Below, one piece after another: positions 33,736-45,983 of a stretch of 64,000 bases of DNA. The notes under the pieces were generated by a model. The model made no database searches. It saw only the letters and a list, made by a program, of their open reading frames with translations, and was not told the origin of the DNA. Made by a program: the position numbers and the translations under genes. The stretch is from Paralithodes platypus. Its lineage: Eukaryota > Arthropoda > Malacostraca > Decapoda > Lithodidae. Within the stretch, counting starts at the first letter, position 1, and each line of letters opens with the position of its first letter. The stretch is taken from NCBI GenBank assembly GCA_032716605.1, contig CM064495.1, positions 40,016,858 through 40,080,857 on the forward strand. Direction: 5' to 3'.

Positions 33736-35781
33736 ATGAAGGTATTACACTAATTGAATATTGGTTTTATCTGTATCTCAATATATTATTGTTATAGTGC
33801 TGCATTATTTAAAGATTTATTTCAGAATACCAGAGATTTGCTCATTTTACTAGAAATATTCACAGTAATGGCAGTATAAATGTGTAAGAACAAATATGAG
33901 CAGTAATTTTATTGCTGTTCATATACTTTAGATTTGAGTCCCGGTATATATATCGAATTAATGCTATAATAAGAATACCCTGTTTCAATTTATCGTCTTT
34001 ATAATGTGTTTATAATTTGTAAGAAAAGTATATAATCTATCATCTTCTAATCTACAATATTCCTAATAAGCATACTTTACCCGACCCTTTTAAACGCAAT
34101 TTTGTGAATGGAATATCCTTTATATGTTCTTATTTTGCTAAAGGTTTCGGTGTATAATATATCCATATGATTGTTTATACATAAAACTGTCCTAAGCTAT
34201 ATATAACTGTATTGCAGTAGTTGAAATATAATGTAATAAAAGTTGTCATTACATTGAATAGGTTAATTGCGTGATTATATATATATATATAATTAAGGGG
34301 ATTAAGGGGAGATTTCCACTTGAGGGATTTTTTTCTTTACCCCTTTCTCCCTCATGTTTAGCCCCATTGCTTTTGAGATTTTAAGACGTTCGCCCCATTA
34401 GTTTGTCGATTTTAAGAACTTTCACCCCATTTATGTCACTTTTAAGACCTGTCGTCCCATTTAGGTGTCAATTTTTTCATGGCGAGCGATATCGAGCCTG
34501 TAATTTAAGAGGAACCGGCCTTCGGCCGGAAAATATTTCTATCGAAAAATGTACAAATTTATCTTGAAAGGGGGTCAAGGGGGTGTAATTTCAAGCTTGA
34601 TGGAAGTCTAGGAAACACACTAAAAACCTCCCCTTAAGTTTTACAAGTGAATAACATAATCCTGAAATAGTTGAAATAAAATGAACAAAGCGTCATGTAA
34701 TTGAAACAGTCAATTAACCCTTTAAGGGGGGATGGCCGCATTTATTTGCTTATTTATTTATCTTTCTATATATACAGTATGTTTAGTTTCCTCCCTAGAC
34801 CTCCATTAAGCTTAAAAAAATACCCCCTAGACCCCCCTTCAAGATAAAATACCCCCTAGACCCCCCTTCAAGATATATTTGTAAGGCCGGTTCCTCTTAC
34901 AATTACAGGCTCGTTATCGCTCGCCAGGATACATTCGACACCTAAATGGCACGAAAGGTCTTAAAATTGACAACGAAATGGAGCTAAAAGTGGTAAAATC
35001 GCCAAACTAATCGGGTGAACGTCATATAAACTCAAAACCTATGGGGCTAAACTTGAGGGAGAAGGAGGTCCAGAAAAAGCGACTACCTCCCCTTTAAGTC
35101 AAATAAAATCGACTAACATTAGCCAAAATGTAATAATAATGATACGTATATTCTGAAGGAGTTAATTAAGGGGGGATGCTTAGTTTTTCGGGCCTCCCTT
35201 TTCCCTCATATTTAGCCCCATTAGTTTGTCGATTTTAAGACCTTTCGTCCCATTTCTTTTCGATATTAAGACCTTTCATACCATATAGTTTTTTTCTTCA
35301 GGCGAGCGAAAGCGAGCCGGTCCCGGCCTTCGGCCGGGAAATTTTTCAATCGAAAAATTTACAAATTTATCTTGAATGGGGTGTCTAGGGAGTGTTTTTT
35401 ATGCTTGGTGGAGGTCTAGGGAGGAAACTAAAATCATATATAGAAAAATAAATGAACAAGCAAATAAATGCGGCCATCCCCCCTTAACGGTTCCCCCATG
35501 TTGTTTTCAGCTGGCCGGAGTCCACCTTGTGATGATGCTGGTGTTGATGTTAGCGTGCCTCCTTTATCTTGTCCACGCTGCTCCAGGTAGTGTACAGTCA
35601 TTTACACACATTCGTGGACATCAATACTTAGGCTCTCCCTCTCTCTGCTATCCTTTCCTTCCCCTTGCTCTTACTATCGGGTTTGCTATATGTCTACTAG
35701 AATAATTTAGTCAGGACACCTCGCTGGGATTGTAAGGTCTTTGTGGCCACTATATCTATGTAACTATGTAAATAGCTCTCA

Positions 35782-35837
<56 letters not shown>

Positions 35838-36695
35838 CTATTGGTTGTTATTGCCGCTGCCACCCACTACCATATAATTATAGGTAAGGAGAAAGATATC
35901 AGGAACCAATAGTATGTGTATAACTGTATATGACAGCACCACCGTCACTTCTTCCTCTGACATAGCTGGACTCTTTGCAAACTTTTCCATCTCTGTCTTT
36001 TCTTTAATATCTTACCTTTTTGCTGGAAGTTTGCTCTCATCCAACCTGTCCCACAGAAGGGTGTCTGCTCTCAACCCTCCAATTACCTTGCATTTCTAAA
36101 CTTTTAAAATCTGCTCTTAATTCAATATGTCTTTAACACTTGTCTTCCAATAACCTGCTTTCAGATCGCCAGTATGGTTTCCTTTAGGGCTGCTCTACTG
36201 GTGATCTTCTTTCTTATCTTTCCAAGTATTGGTCATATTCATTTCGTTACTTCAGTGAGACCTTTTCAATTGTGCTAGGCATATTTAAAACCTTCGATAG
36301 AATTTGGCATAAATCCCTGATTTCTAAACTATCATCCTTTGGTTTCTGTCCCTCTGTCTGTGCCTTTTATTTCCCATTTCCTATCTGACCGTTCCATAAA
36401 TGCGGTTGAGGATGGCCATAGCTCACTTCCTAAACATATCACATCTTGTGTTCCTCAGGGATCTGTTCTATCTCCAGCCCTATCTCTAATCTTCGTTAAC
36501 CTTCTCAAACTTGGAACCCTGATTCACGTGTTCAGGAAGGGTGTCCCTAAATGCAAGGATACGTAATTAGCGTATTGGATGCTTTAGAAATCAATTGAAT
36601 GAAAACGGAATACCGGAATTGCTTATAAAATGTTCCAGGCAACATTGCCTTTTGGCTACTTCCTACAAATAATATACATATGTATATACTTTATA

Positions 36696-36770
<75 letters not shown>

Positions 36771-37757
36771 GTACAGAGCCGGCGTGCAGTAAGTGGTAAC
36801 ATTTAAAAGTCGTATGCGGGAGGCTCGGGATTGATCCCCCACAGTGCAGGTTGTTATTTAACGCTCACCCTCATGGCCTCCCAAACCCTCTGGGCAATAG
36901 AAGACGCTGCAGCACCGTTGGAGGTTATTGTTGAATTTACAAAGTCATTTCTAGCATCTGACCAGCATGAACACTCTGATTATACTGGGTATACAGACTA
37001 GGCTACATCCACAGTCATTCCAACAGTACAATAACACTCCGCATGCATGTAACACGCTATACCCAACAGTGGGTGGATGGGGTAGTAACCCTACCACAAA
37101 ACAAGCAAGAGAATGGCCTCCATGGAGGTAATATTTGTGGCTACCCTTTCGGGGTTCAAGGCGTCTAGCAATATATTGGATATATAGATTATTATTAATA
37201 TTATTGTTTGACAGGTCGACATGTGACAAGCCATTTGATCAACACAGACAACCAGCCGGACATCTTTGTAGGTGGCGCAAACGCCACTTTCCCCTATGTA
37301 GTAAGTTATGATGCACTCCACTCGTATTTGTAACATATTCTAATATTCCAGTACTCTATAGTCATGTATATTGCATATCCCAAGTGTTCCAATGTTATCC
37401 CTTTGAGGATCACGACGCATTCTACAGTTTATTATGGCTATCATTAGACGATGTTATACAGCTTAGGAAGGATTTGTGGAAGTTAAAAAGGTAAAGGCTA
37501 ACTCAATTCAACCCCTGACTAATTTGAATATTATTGTCTAATAATAACCAGAAAATCTGAAAAAAATTAGTCTTAGATCCTCAAGGGGTTACTTACAACT
37601 GAATTATGAAGTACATGTACTATAAGCCTGACTGTACATTAATCTAACCTCTGCTTCCTTTCACCAGGCGGCCCTGTCTAGTAATCCCGTCCCGGGTTCA
37701 TCTGGTTCGAGTCCCATCATCAGGTTTGGTTCGGGGGCTAAGCCGTGGATTCCATGA
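33736..37757 (+). CDS. Secreted peptide gene, array copy 4 (4 exons, 85 aa)
   Basis: Exons: 33635-33741, 35511-35586, 37215-37300, 37668-37757. Two signal-peptide changes relative to copies 2 and 3: Pro7 to His (GVHLVMMLV) and Pro22 to Leu (LLYLVHA). One exon-3 change is Thr to Ala, giving GGANATFPYV and keeping the N-A-T sequon. The first donor is ATGAAG|GTATTA instead of GTATGT, losing the +5 G, so splicing of intron 1 may be weaker. Exon 4 is as in copies 2 and 3. The promoter and other splice sites are intact. Confidence 0.7.
34302..35487. mobile_element. Intron-1 cluster of three TTAA MITEs, copy 4
   Basis: 34302-34637, 34722-35097 (inverted, with an internal ~30-bp duplication of ATACCCCCTAGACCCCCCTT) and 35166-35487. 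The inverted member's end TTAAGGGGGGATGGCCGC pairs with GCGGCCATCCCCCCTTAA of the third, so the two can form a strong hairpin. Confidence 0.75.
35776..35836. repeat. (CT)n(TA)n tract in intron 2, copy 4
   Basis: Shorter than in copies 1-3. Confidence 0.9.
35936..36505 (+). pseudogene. Decayed LINE RT relic in intron 2, copy 4
   Basis: Equivalent to copies 2 and 3, with a few substitutions. Confidence 0.75.
36695..36768. repeat. (TA)n tract before exon 3, copy 4
   Basis: Uninterrupted TA repeat. Confidence 0.9.
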
Positions 37758-39717
37758 GGAACAGGAACAGGAACAGAAGGAACAGTAACAGGAACAGAAG
37801 GAGGCATCTTGATCTAATAAGCTACTTTGTTATGTTGAGGCTTCATTTGTTTGATCGTATTGTTCTTGTTATGCTCCCTCCCTGTTTTACTTTATTCCAT
37901 TGACCCTTTAGCTCTGGGAGACGTCCATTGATGATCACAATTCTATCTACCCTTTTGTTTCCTTCTTGTGTGAGGTTGTCCACTTTATTATAGTATTATC
38001 TATGATTTTGTTATAGTCTGTTCATTCTAGGTTGGGCAGAAATCGTAACCTCTAACTTTCTAAGCTCTGTAACTAAAAATGAGCTAGAGCAAATGAGCTG
38101 TCAATTTCCACTCCTATTCCCTGGCCAAGTCTTAATATTTGGTAGAAAAATGAGCTCGATTACTCTAGTTCTTTTTGAGTTACAGAGGTTAGAGGTTACG
38201 ATTTCTGCCCAACCTAGAATGAATGGACTATAGTCTATATTTACTATTGAACAAATGATGATGTTTAAGATACGATAACTATTTATGCTAATGATATACT
38301 ATAAGAGGGTCTGATATTATATTGATATTTATTTTATATAATATATATATATATAATTATATAGTTATTAGTAATCGTGACGCCATCATAAACAATTTTC
38401 TTAATTGTATTGATGGTGTTAAAAAAATGCATGAATAAAATCTAAGCTAATTATATGTTTGCGTAGCATTGGTATTTCTTTAAAACATTAGCTTACACCA
38501 ATTTGTACAGCCCATGCAGTAATAAATCAATAAAACTAAAACCGCACGATTTTTATTAGTGTTCTTATTACTGTTTCACTTTAACCCTTTCTGTAACGGC
38601 GACGTCCTTTTAACTTTATTCTAGCTACTATTAGACGATTATGTTAAGTTTACTATTTACTTTACTATAAGTTCCACCCATTATCAAGCTGCTTCGAACT
38701 ACCTCACTTAACCCTTTTTACAATCACAGATCCTTCTTAAACTGCACGAGATCGTCTAAATATAGCTAGACTAAAATACAAAATACATCTCCGGTACAGA
38801 AGGGGTTAATTCATTATCAGTGTTGTCGGCTGTTTTTTGCTCTATTAATTCATTAATTAATTTATTCAATTATTTTTTAGTTTCCTTGCTTGACCTTCAT
38901 AAAACTTAGAAATACACCCTCTAGACCTCTCTGGAAAAAATCGACACCTAAATGGCACGAAAGGTCTTAAAATCGCCAAACTATTGTGCCGAACGTTTTA
39001 AGATTTTAAAACTAATGGGGCCAAATACGAAGGAGAAAGGAGTCGAGAATGTAACTAAACAAACCTGACCACATTTAGGTTAGGATATGTTAGGACAGTT
39101 AAGGTTAGTTATGCTATATAGGGTTATATAATTGGTTCTTAATGTTGGTGCTTGGTAGCGAGGTGGTTCATTAATGTCTATCACCCCAACACTTACCCCT
39201 TTGGGAAATCACTATAGGTAGGGCCAACGAACTTGACAATAATCATGATCCCTGACCTCTCTGTAACTCAAAAGGGCCTAGAGCAAACTGGCTTTAAATA
39301 TCCACACCTATTTCCTGATGGACTCTTCCCTAATGATAGCAACGTCAGCCCGATTGCTATAATTCATTTTGAGTTATAAGAAGTTAAGGGTCAAGATTAT
39401 TCTCAAGTTCGCTGGCGCTACCTATATCAATATTTCCCGAGACATTGACACACAGGAGCTTCAAATGACCAATAACCCATGCAGTACCAGGGACGTCCTT
39501 TTCATCATACACTGGCTACTATTACACTATTTCATTCATCTTAGGAAGGATCTCTAGCAATAATAAAGCTTCTAACGATTTCAACGAACCCCTTGAACTA
39601 CCACAGATCCTTCCTAACCTGCATAATATCTTTTAAATATAGGTACAATCAAGAATAACACGTCGCTGGTACCCAAAGGGTTAGTGTCTCTAGCGAAATA
39701 GGAAACTTTTGTGAAGA

Positions 39718-39800
39718 GGGACTTTCCCGTGATTTACCACACTAGAATGTACAAAGGATGACTGTACTATATAAACCCAAGCACTGTCAACAACGCTTCA
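39718..39800 (+). promoter_or_regulatory. Core promoter with kappaB site, gene copy 5
   Basis: GGGACTTTCC 39718-39727, TATAAA from 39770, initiator A 39800. Confidence 0.75.
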
Positions 39801-39900
39801 GTGTTTCCTTGGTCGTCGTAGGGGATAGTTCTGCTGAATTGTATGAAGCAAAACACCATATATTTTGAAGCAACATTCAATATAATATCAACATAAAGCA

Positions 39901-41935
39901 ATGAAGGTATGTCACTAATTGAATATTGGTTTTATCTGTATCTCAATATATTATTGTTATAGTGCTGCATTATTTAAAGATTTATTTCAGAATACCAGAG
40001 ATTTGCTCATTTTACTAGAAATATTCACAGTAATGGCAGTATAAATGTGTAAGAACAAATATGAGCAGTAATTTTATTGCTGTTCATATACTTTAGATTT
40101 GAGTCCCGGTATATATATCGAATTAATGCTATAATAAGAATACCCTGTTTCAATTTATCGTCTTTATAATGTGTTTATAATTTGTAAGAAAAGTATATAA
40201 TCTATCATCTTCTAATCTACAATATTCCTAATAAGCATACTTTACCCGACCCTTTTAAACGCAATTTTGTGAATGGAATATCCTTTATATGTTCTTATTT
40301 TGCTAAAGGTTTCGGTGTATAATATATCCATATGATTGTTTATACATAAAACTGTCCTAAGCTATATATAACTGTATTGCAGTAGTTGAAATATAATGTA
40401 ATAAAAGTTGTCATTACATTGAATAGGTTAATTGCGTGATTAAGGGGAGATTTCCACTTGAGGGATTTTTTTCTTTACCCCTTTCTCCCTCATGTTTAGC
40501 CCCATTGCTTTTGAGATTTTAAGACGTTCGCCCCATTAGTTTGTCGATTTTAAGAACTTTCACCCCATTTATGTCACTTTTAAGACCTGTCGTCCCATTT
40601 AGGTGTCAAATTTTTCATGGCGAGCGATATCGAGCCTGTAATTTAAGAGGAACCGGCCTTCGGCCGGAAAATATTTCTATCGAAAAATGTACAAATTTAT
40701 CTTGAAAGGGGGTCAAGGGGGTGTAATTTCAAGCTTGATGGAAGTCTAGGAAACACACTAAAAACCTCCCTTAAGTTTTACAAGTGAATAACATAATCCT
40801 GAAATAGTTGAAATAAAATGAACCAAGCGTCATGTAATTGAAACAGTCAATTAACCCTTTAAGGGGGGATGGCCGCATTTATTTGCTTATTTATTTATCT
40901 TTCTATATATACAGTATGTTTAGTTTCCTCCCTAGACCTCCATTAAGCTTAAAAAAATACCCCCTAGACCCCCCTTCAAGATAAAATACCCCCTTGACCC
41001 CCCTTCAAGATATATTTGTAAGGCCGGTTCCTCTTACAATTACAGGCTCGTTATCGCTCGCCAGGATACATTCGACACCTAAATGGCACGAAAGGTCTTA
41101 AAATTGACAACGAAATGGAGCTAAAAGTGGTAAAATCGCCAAACTAATCGGGTGAACGTCATATAAACTCAAAACCTATGGGGCTAAACTTGAGGGAGAA
41201 GGAGGTCCAGAAAAAGCGACTACCTCCCCCTTAAGCCAAATAAAATCGACTAACATTAGCCAAAATGTAATAATAATGATACGTATATTCTGAAGGAGTT
41301 AATTAAGGGGGGATGGTTAGTTTTTCCGGCTTCCCTTCTCCCTCATATTTAGCCCCATTAGTTTGTCGATTTTAAGACCTTTCGTCCCATTTCTTTTCGA
41401 TATCAATACCTTTTATACCATATAGGTGTTGTTGTTTTTTCAGGCGAGCGAAAGCGAGCCGGTCCTTTTAAGAGGAACCGGCCTTCGGCCGGGATATTTT
41501 TCAATAATTTATTTTACAAATTTATTTTGAATGGGGTGTCTAGGGGGTGTTTTTTATGCTTGGTGGAGGTCTAGGGAGGAAACTAAAAACATATATAGAA
41601 AAATAAATGAAAAAGCAAATAAATGCGGCCATCCCCCCTTAACGGTTCCCCCATGTTGTTTTCAGCTGACCGGAGTCCCCCTTGTGATGATGCTGGTGTT
41701 GATGTTAGCGTGCCTCCTTTATCCTGTCCACGCTGCTCCAGGTAGTGTACAGTCATTTACACACATTTGTGGACATCAATACTTAGGCTCTCCCTCTCTC
41801 TGCTATCCATTCCTTCCCCTTTCCCTTACTATCGGGTTTGCTATGTGTACTAGAATAATTTAGTCCTGACCACCTCGCTGGGATTGTAAGGTCTGTGTGG
41901 CCACTATATCTATGTAACTATGTAAATAGCTCTCA

Positions 41936-41968
<33 letters not shown>

Positions 41969-42848
41969 CAGTATATATATATATATATAACTATTGGTTG
42001 TTATTGCCGCTGCCACCCACTACCATATAATTATAGGTAAGGAGAAAGATATCAGGAACCAATAGTATGTGTATAACTGTATATGACAGCACCACCGTCA
42101 CTTCTTCCTCTGACATAGCTGGACTCTTTGCAAACTTTTCCATCTCTGTCTTTTCTTTAATATCTTACCTATTTGCTGGAAGTTTGCTTTCATCCAACCT
42201 GTCCCAAAGAAGGGTGTCTGCTCTCAACCCTCCAATTACCTTGCATTTCTAAACTTTTCAAATCTGCTCTTAATTCAATATGTCTTTAACACTTGTCTTC
42301 CAATAACCTGCTTTCAGATCGCCAGTATGGTTTCCTTTAGGGCTGCTCTACTGGTGATCTTCTTTCTTATCTTTCTAAGTATTGGCCATATTCCTTTCGC
42401 TAGTTCAGTAAGACCTTTTCTATTTTTAAAACCTTCGATAGAGTTTGGCACAAATCCCTTATTTCTAAACTATCATCCTTTGGTTTCTGTCCCTCTGTCT
42501 GTGCCTTTTATTTCCCATTTCCTATCTGACCGTTCCATAAATGCGGTTGAGGATGGTCATAGCTCACTTCCTAAACATATCAAATCTTGTGTTCCTCAGG
42601 GATCTGTTCTATCTCCAGCCCTATTTCTAACCTTTGTTAACCTTCTCAAACTTGGAACCCTGATTCACGTGTTCAGGAAGGGTGTCCCTAAATGCAAGGA
42701 TACGTAATTAGCGTATTGGATGCTTTAGAAATCAATTGAATGAAAACGGAATACCGGAATTGCTTATAAAATGTTCCAGGCAACTTTGCCTTTTGGCTCA
42801 TTCCTACAAATAATATACATATGTATATACTTTATACTGTGTATATAT

Positions 42849-42921
<73 letters not shown>

Positions 42922-43926
42922 GTACAGAGCCGGCGTGCAGTAAGTGGTAACATTTAAAAGTCGTACGCGGGAGGCTCGGGATTGATCCCCCACAGTGCAG
43001 GTTGTTATTTAACGCTCACCCTCATGGCCTCCCAAACCCTCTGGGCAATAGAAGACGCTGCAGCAGCGTTGGAGGTTATTGTTGCATTTACAAAGTCATT
43101 TCTAGCATCTGACCAGCATGAACACTCTGATTATACTGGGTATACAGACTAGGCTACATCCACAGTCATTCCAACAGTACAATAACACTCCGCATGCATG
43201 TAACAGGCTATACCCAACAGTGGGTGGATGGGGTAGTAACCCTACCACAAAACAAGCAAGAGAATGGCCTCCATGGAGGTAATATAAGTATTTGTGGCTA
43301 CCCTTTCGGGGTTCAAGGCGTCTAGCAATATATTGGATATATATATTATTAATATTATTATTGTTTGACAGGTCGACGTGTGAGAAGACAGTTCATCAAC
43401 ACACTCTACCAGCCGGACATATCAACAGCCACGCTCAGAAGCGTCTTTACAGGTGGCATAAACGCCCCTCTCCCCTATGTAGTAAGTTACGATGCACTCC
43501 ACTCGTATTTGTAACATATTCTAATATTCCAGTACTCTATAGTCATGTATATTGCATATCCCAAGTGTTCCAATGTTAACCCTTTAAGGATCACGACGCA
43601 TTCTACAGTTTATTATGGCTATCATTAGACGATGTTATACAGCTTAGGAAGGATTTGTGGAAGTTAAAAAGGTAAAGGCTAACTCAATTCAACCCCTGAC
43701 TAATTTGAATATTATTGTCTAATAATAACCATAAAATATGAAATAAATGAGTCTTAGATCCTCAAGGGGTTACTTCCAGCTGCATTATGAAGTACCAGTA
43801 CTATAAGCCTGACTGTACATTAATCTAACCTCTGCTTCCTTTCACCAGGGTGCCCTGTCTAGTAATCCCGTCCCGGGTTCATCTGGTTCGGGTCCCATCA
43901 TCAGGATTTGGTCCGCGACCGCATGA
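39901..43926 (+). CDS. Secreted peptide gene, array copy 5 (4 exons, 89 aa)
   Basis: Exons: 39800-39906, 41666-41741, 43372-43481, 43849-43926. This is the longest and most basic product. Exon 3 encodes GRRVRRQFINTLYQPDIST followed by ATLRSVFTGGINAPLPYV, 8 codons longer than copies 2-4 and 4 longer than copy 1, all in frame. RVRR before Gln-Phe is a furin-type R-X-R-R site that the other copies lack. Exon 4 ends [13 protein letters not shown] as in copy 1. Ala4 of the signal peptide is Thr. Mature net charge is about +5, with no Cys. All splice sites are intact. The LINE that ends the array starts about 680 bp past the stop and after a candidate AATAAA (44536-44541). Confidence 0.75.
40440..41642. 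mobile_element. Intron-1 cluster of three TTAA MITEs, copy 5
   Basis: 40440-40774, 40859-41234 (inverted, sharing the internal CCCCCT duplication with copy 4) and 41303-41642. Confidence 0.75.
41934..41988. repeat. (CT)n(TA)n tract in intron 2, copy 5
   Basis: Short, with one CAGTA interruption. Confidence 0.9.
42089..42650 (+). pseudogene. Decayed LINE RT relic in intron 2, copy 5
   Basis: Closer to copy 1 than to copies 2-4: it shares CGCTAGTTCAGTAAGACC and the loss of the TGTGCTAGGCATA words found in copies 2-4. Confidence 0.75.
42835..42919. repeat. (TA)n tract before exon 3, copy 5
   Basis: TA repeat preceded by a GTGTATATACACA palindrome. Confidence 0.9.
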
Positions 43927-44604
43927 GGAACAGGAACAGGAACAGGAATAGAAGGAACAGTAACAGGAACAGAAGGAGGCATCTTGATCTAATAAGCTAC
44001 TTTGTTATGTTGAGGCTTCATTTGTTTGATCGTATTGTTCTTGTTATGCTCCCTCCCTGTTTTACTATATTCCATTGACCCACTTTATTATAGTATTATC
44101 TATGATTTTGTTATAGTCTGTTCATTCTAGGTTGGCAGAAATCGTAACATCTAACTTTCTAAGCTCTGTAACTAAAAATGAGCTAGAGCAAATGAACTGT
44201 CAATTTCCACTCCTATTCCCTGGCCAAGGCTTAATATTTGGTAGAAAAATGAGCTCGATTACTCTAGTTCTTTTTGAGTCACAGAGGTTAGAGGTTACGA
44301 TTTCTGCCCAACCTAGAATGAACGGACTATAGTCTATATTTACTATTGAACAAATGATGTTGCTTAAGATACGATAACTATTTATGCTAATGATATACTA
44401 GAGGGTCTGATATTATATTGATATTTATGTTATATAATATATATATATATATTATATAATTATATAGTTATTATTAATCGTGACGCCATCATAAACAATT
44501 TGTTAATTTTATTGATGGTGTTAAAAAAATGCATGAATAAAATTTAAGCTAATTATATGTTTGCGTAGCATTGGTATTTCTTTAAAACATAGGTTACACC
44601 AATT

Positions 44605-45983
44605 CGCCACCAATGCTGTGTCATCAGCGAACAGCAACTGATTCAACTCCCAATCTCTACCATTCTTTCCTACTAAACCCAATCCTCTTCCCATAGTTCT
44701 CCTTTTCACCTCCCTCACCACACCATCCATAAACATATTAAACAGCCATGGTGACATTACACAACCCTGTCGCAAACCTACGTTTACCTCAAACCATTCT
44801 CTCAACTCACCATTTCCTACTCTCACACATGCTCTAAAAACTCTTAACTGCTTCTAACAAATTTCCTCCTATTTCATAAATCCTTAACACCTTCCACATT
44901 GCTTCACGGTCCACACGATCATACGCTTTTTCCAAGTCCATAAAAGCCCAAAATATCTCCTTATGCTTCTCTAAATACTTCTCGCATAACTGTCTTACTA
45001 CAAACATCTGATCCAGCACCCTCTTCCCCTCCTAAAACCGCACTGTTCTTCTCCTATTGCAACTTCCGTACACTTTATTATCCTCTCTATCAACACCCTG
45101 CCATACAGCTTTCCAACCACTGACAATAAACTAATACCTCTATAACTTGAACACTCCTGCCAATCTCCCTTCCCCTTGTACAACGGCACAATACATGCAC
45201 TCTTCCAGTCTATTGGTACCATTGACACAGCAAAGCACACATTGAAAGTCTCACCAACCAATCTATTATCACATCTCCACCCTTCTTTATACACTCCACA
45301 GCAATACCATCCAAACCTTCTGCTTTTCCCACTCTCATTTGTTTCACTGCTTCTTTCACCTAATTTTTCTCAATCCTTTCATTCATTCCCTGCCACCTGG
45401 GTGGCCTGGGTAACCTATCTCCATCCACCTCTGCTTCAATCACTGCTTCTCTTCCATCTCTTGTATTTAACAAAGATTCAAAATACTCGGCATATCTTTT
45501 CCTCACTTCAACTGGTTCCACTAGTAATTCTCCATTTTCATCTTTCACTGACTCTTCCCTCTTTTGTCCTCCTTTCCTTACTTTATTTACCTCCTTCCAG
45601 AACATCTTCTTTCGTTCTTCAAAATTCTCACTCAGCCTTTGACCCCACCTTTCGTTTGCATCTTTTTTCGCTTCTCTAATTTTCCGTTTTGCCTCTCTCC
45701 TTTTCTCCTTGTACCTCTCCCATACCTCAACACTACCATCCTGTAAAACCCTCTCAAAACACTGTCTCTTCTCCTCAACTGCCTTTCTCACCGTATCATT
45801 CCACCACTCGCTTCCCTTCCTGATACCTCTGCCTCCTACTTTCCTTTTGCCGCATACTACCTCTGCACTTGCTTTCACTCCTTCCTTAAACTGTTGCCAT
45901 TCAACCTCTACTTCTCTCTCTTCCATCTCTCTCACTTCCATCCACTTTTCATTTAGTCTTTCCTTATACTCCCTCTTTTTCAC
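44605..45983 (-). pseudogene. LINE B linker and reverse transcriptase, broken
   Basis: Fragments in order: 45360-45983 (basic linker, ERWGQRLSENFEERKKMFWK), 44998-45294 (WKSACIVPLYKGKGDWQECS, YRGISLLSVVGKLYGRVLIE), 44834-45019 (WAFMDLEKAYDRVDREAMWK) and 44605-44826 (VNVGLRQGCVMSPWLFNMFM, LLFADDTALVA). The catalytic FADD is present but everything after it is missing. At least three frameshifts or stops. Confidence 0.9.

Larger units (their letters stand above)
2545..44603 (+). repeat. Five-copy tandem array of a ~6.1-kb gene-bearing unit
   Basis: The landmark GAGAATGTAACTAAACAAAC recurs at 2545, 20613, 26770, 32880 and 39045. Undisturbed periods are 6157, 6110 and 6165 bp. The first interval (18,068 bp) is longer because of an 8.2-kb LTR element, a 4.0-kb LINE and a short LINE tail; subtracting these gives about one period. 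Each unit reads, in order: palindromic MITE, promoter, exon 1, three TTAA MITEs, exon 2, CT/TA tract, decayed LINE RT, TA tract, exon 3, MITE, exon 4, palindromic MITE, TTAA MITE. Unit 5 stops at 44603, about 540 bp short of a full period, where an antisense LINE begins. Copies 2-4 look nearly identical, implying recent duplication or homogenisation. Confidence 0.95.
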
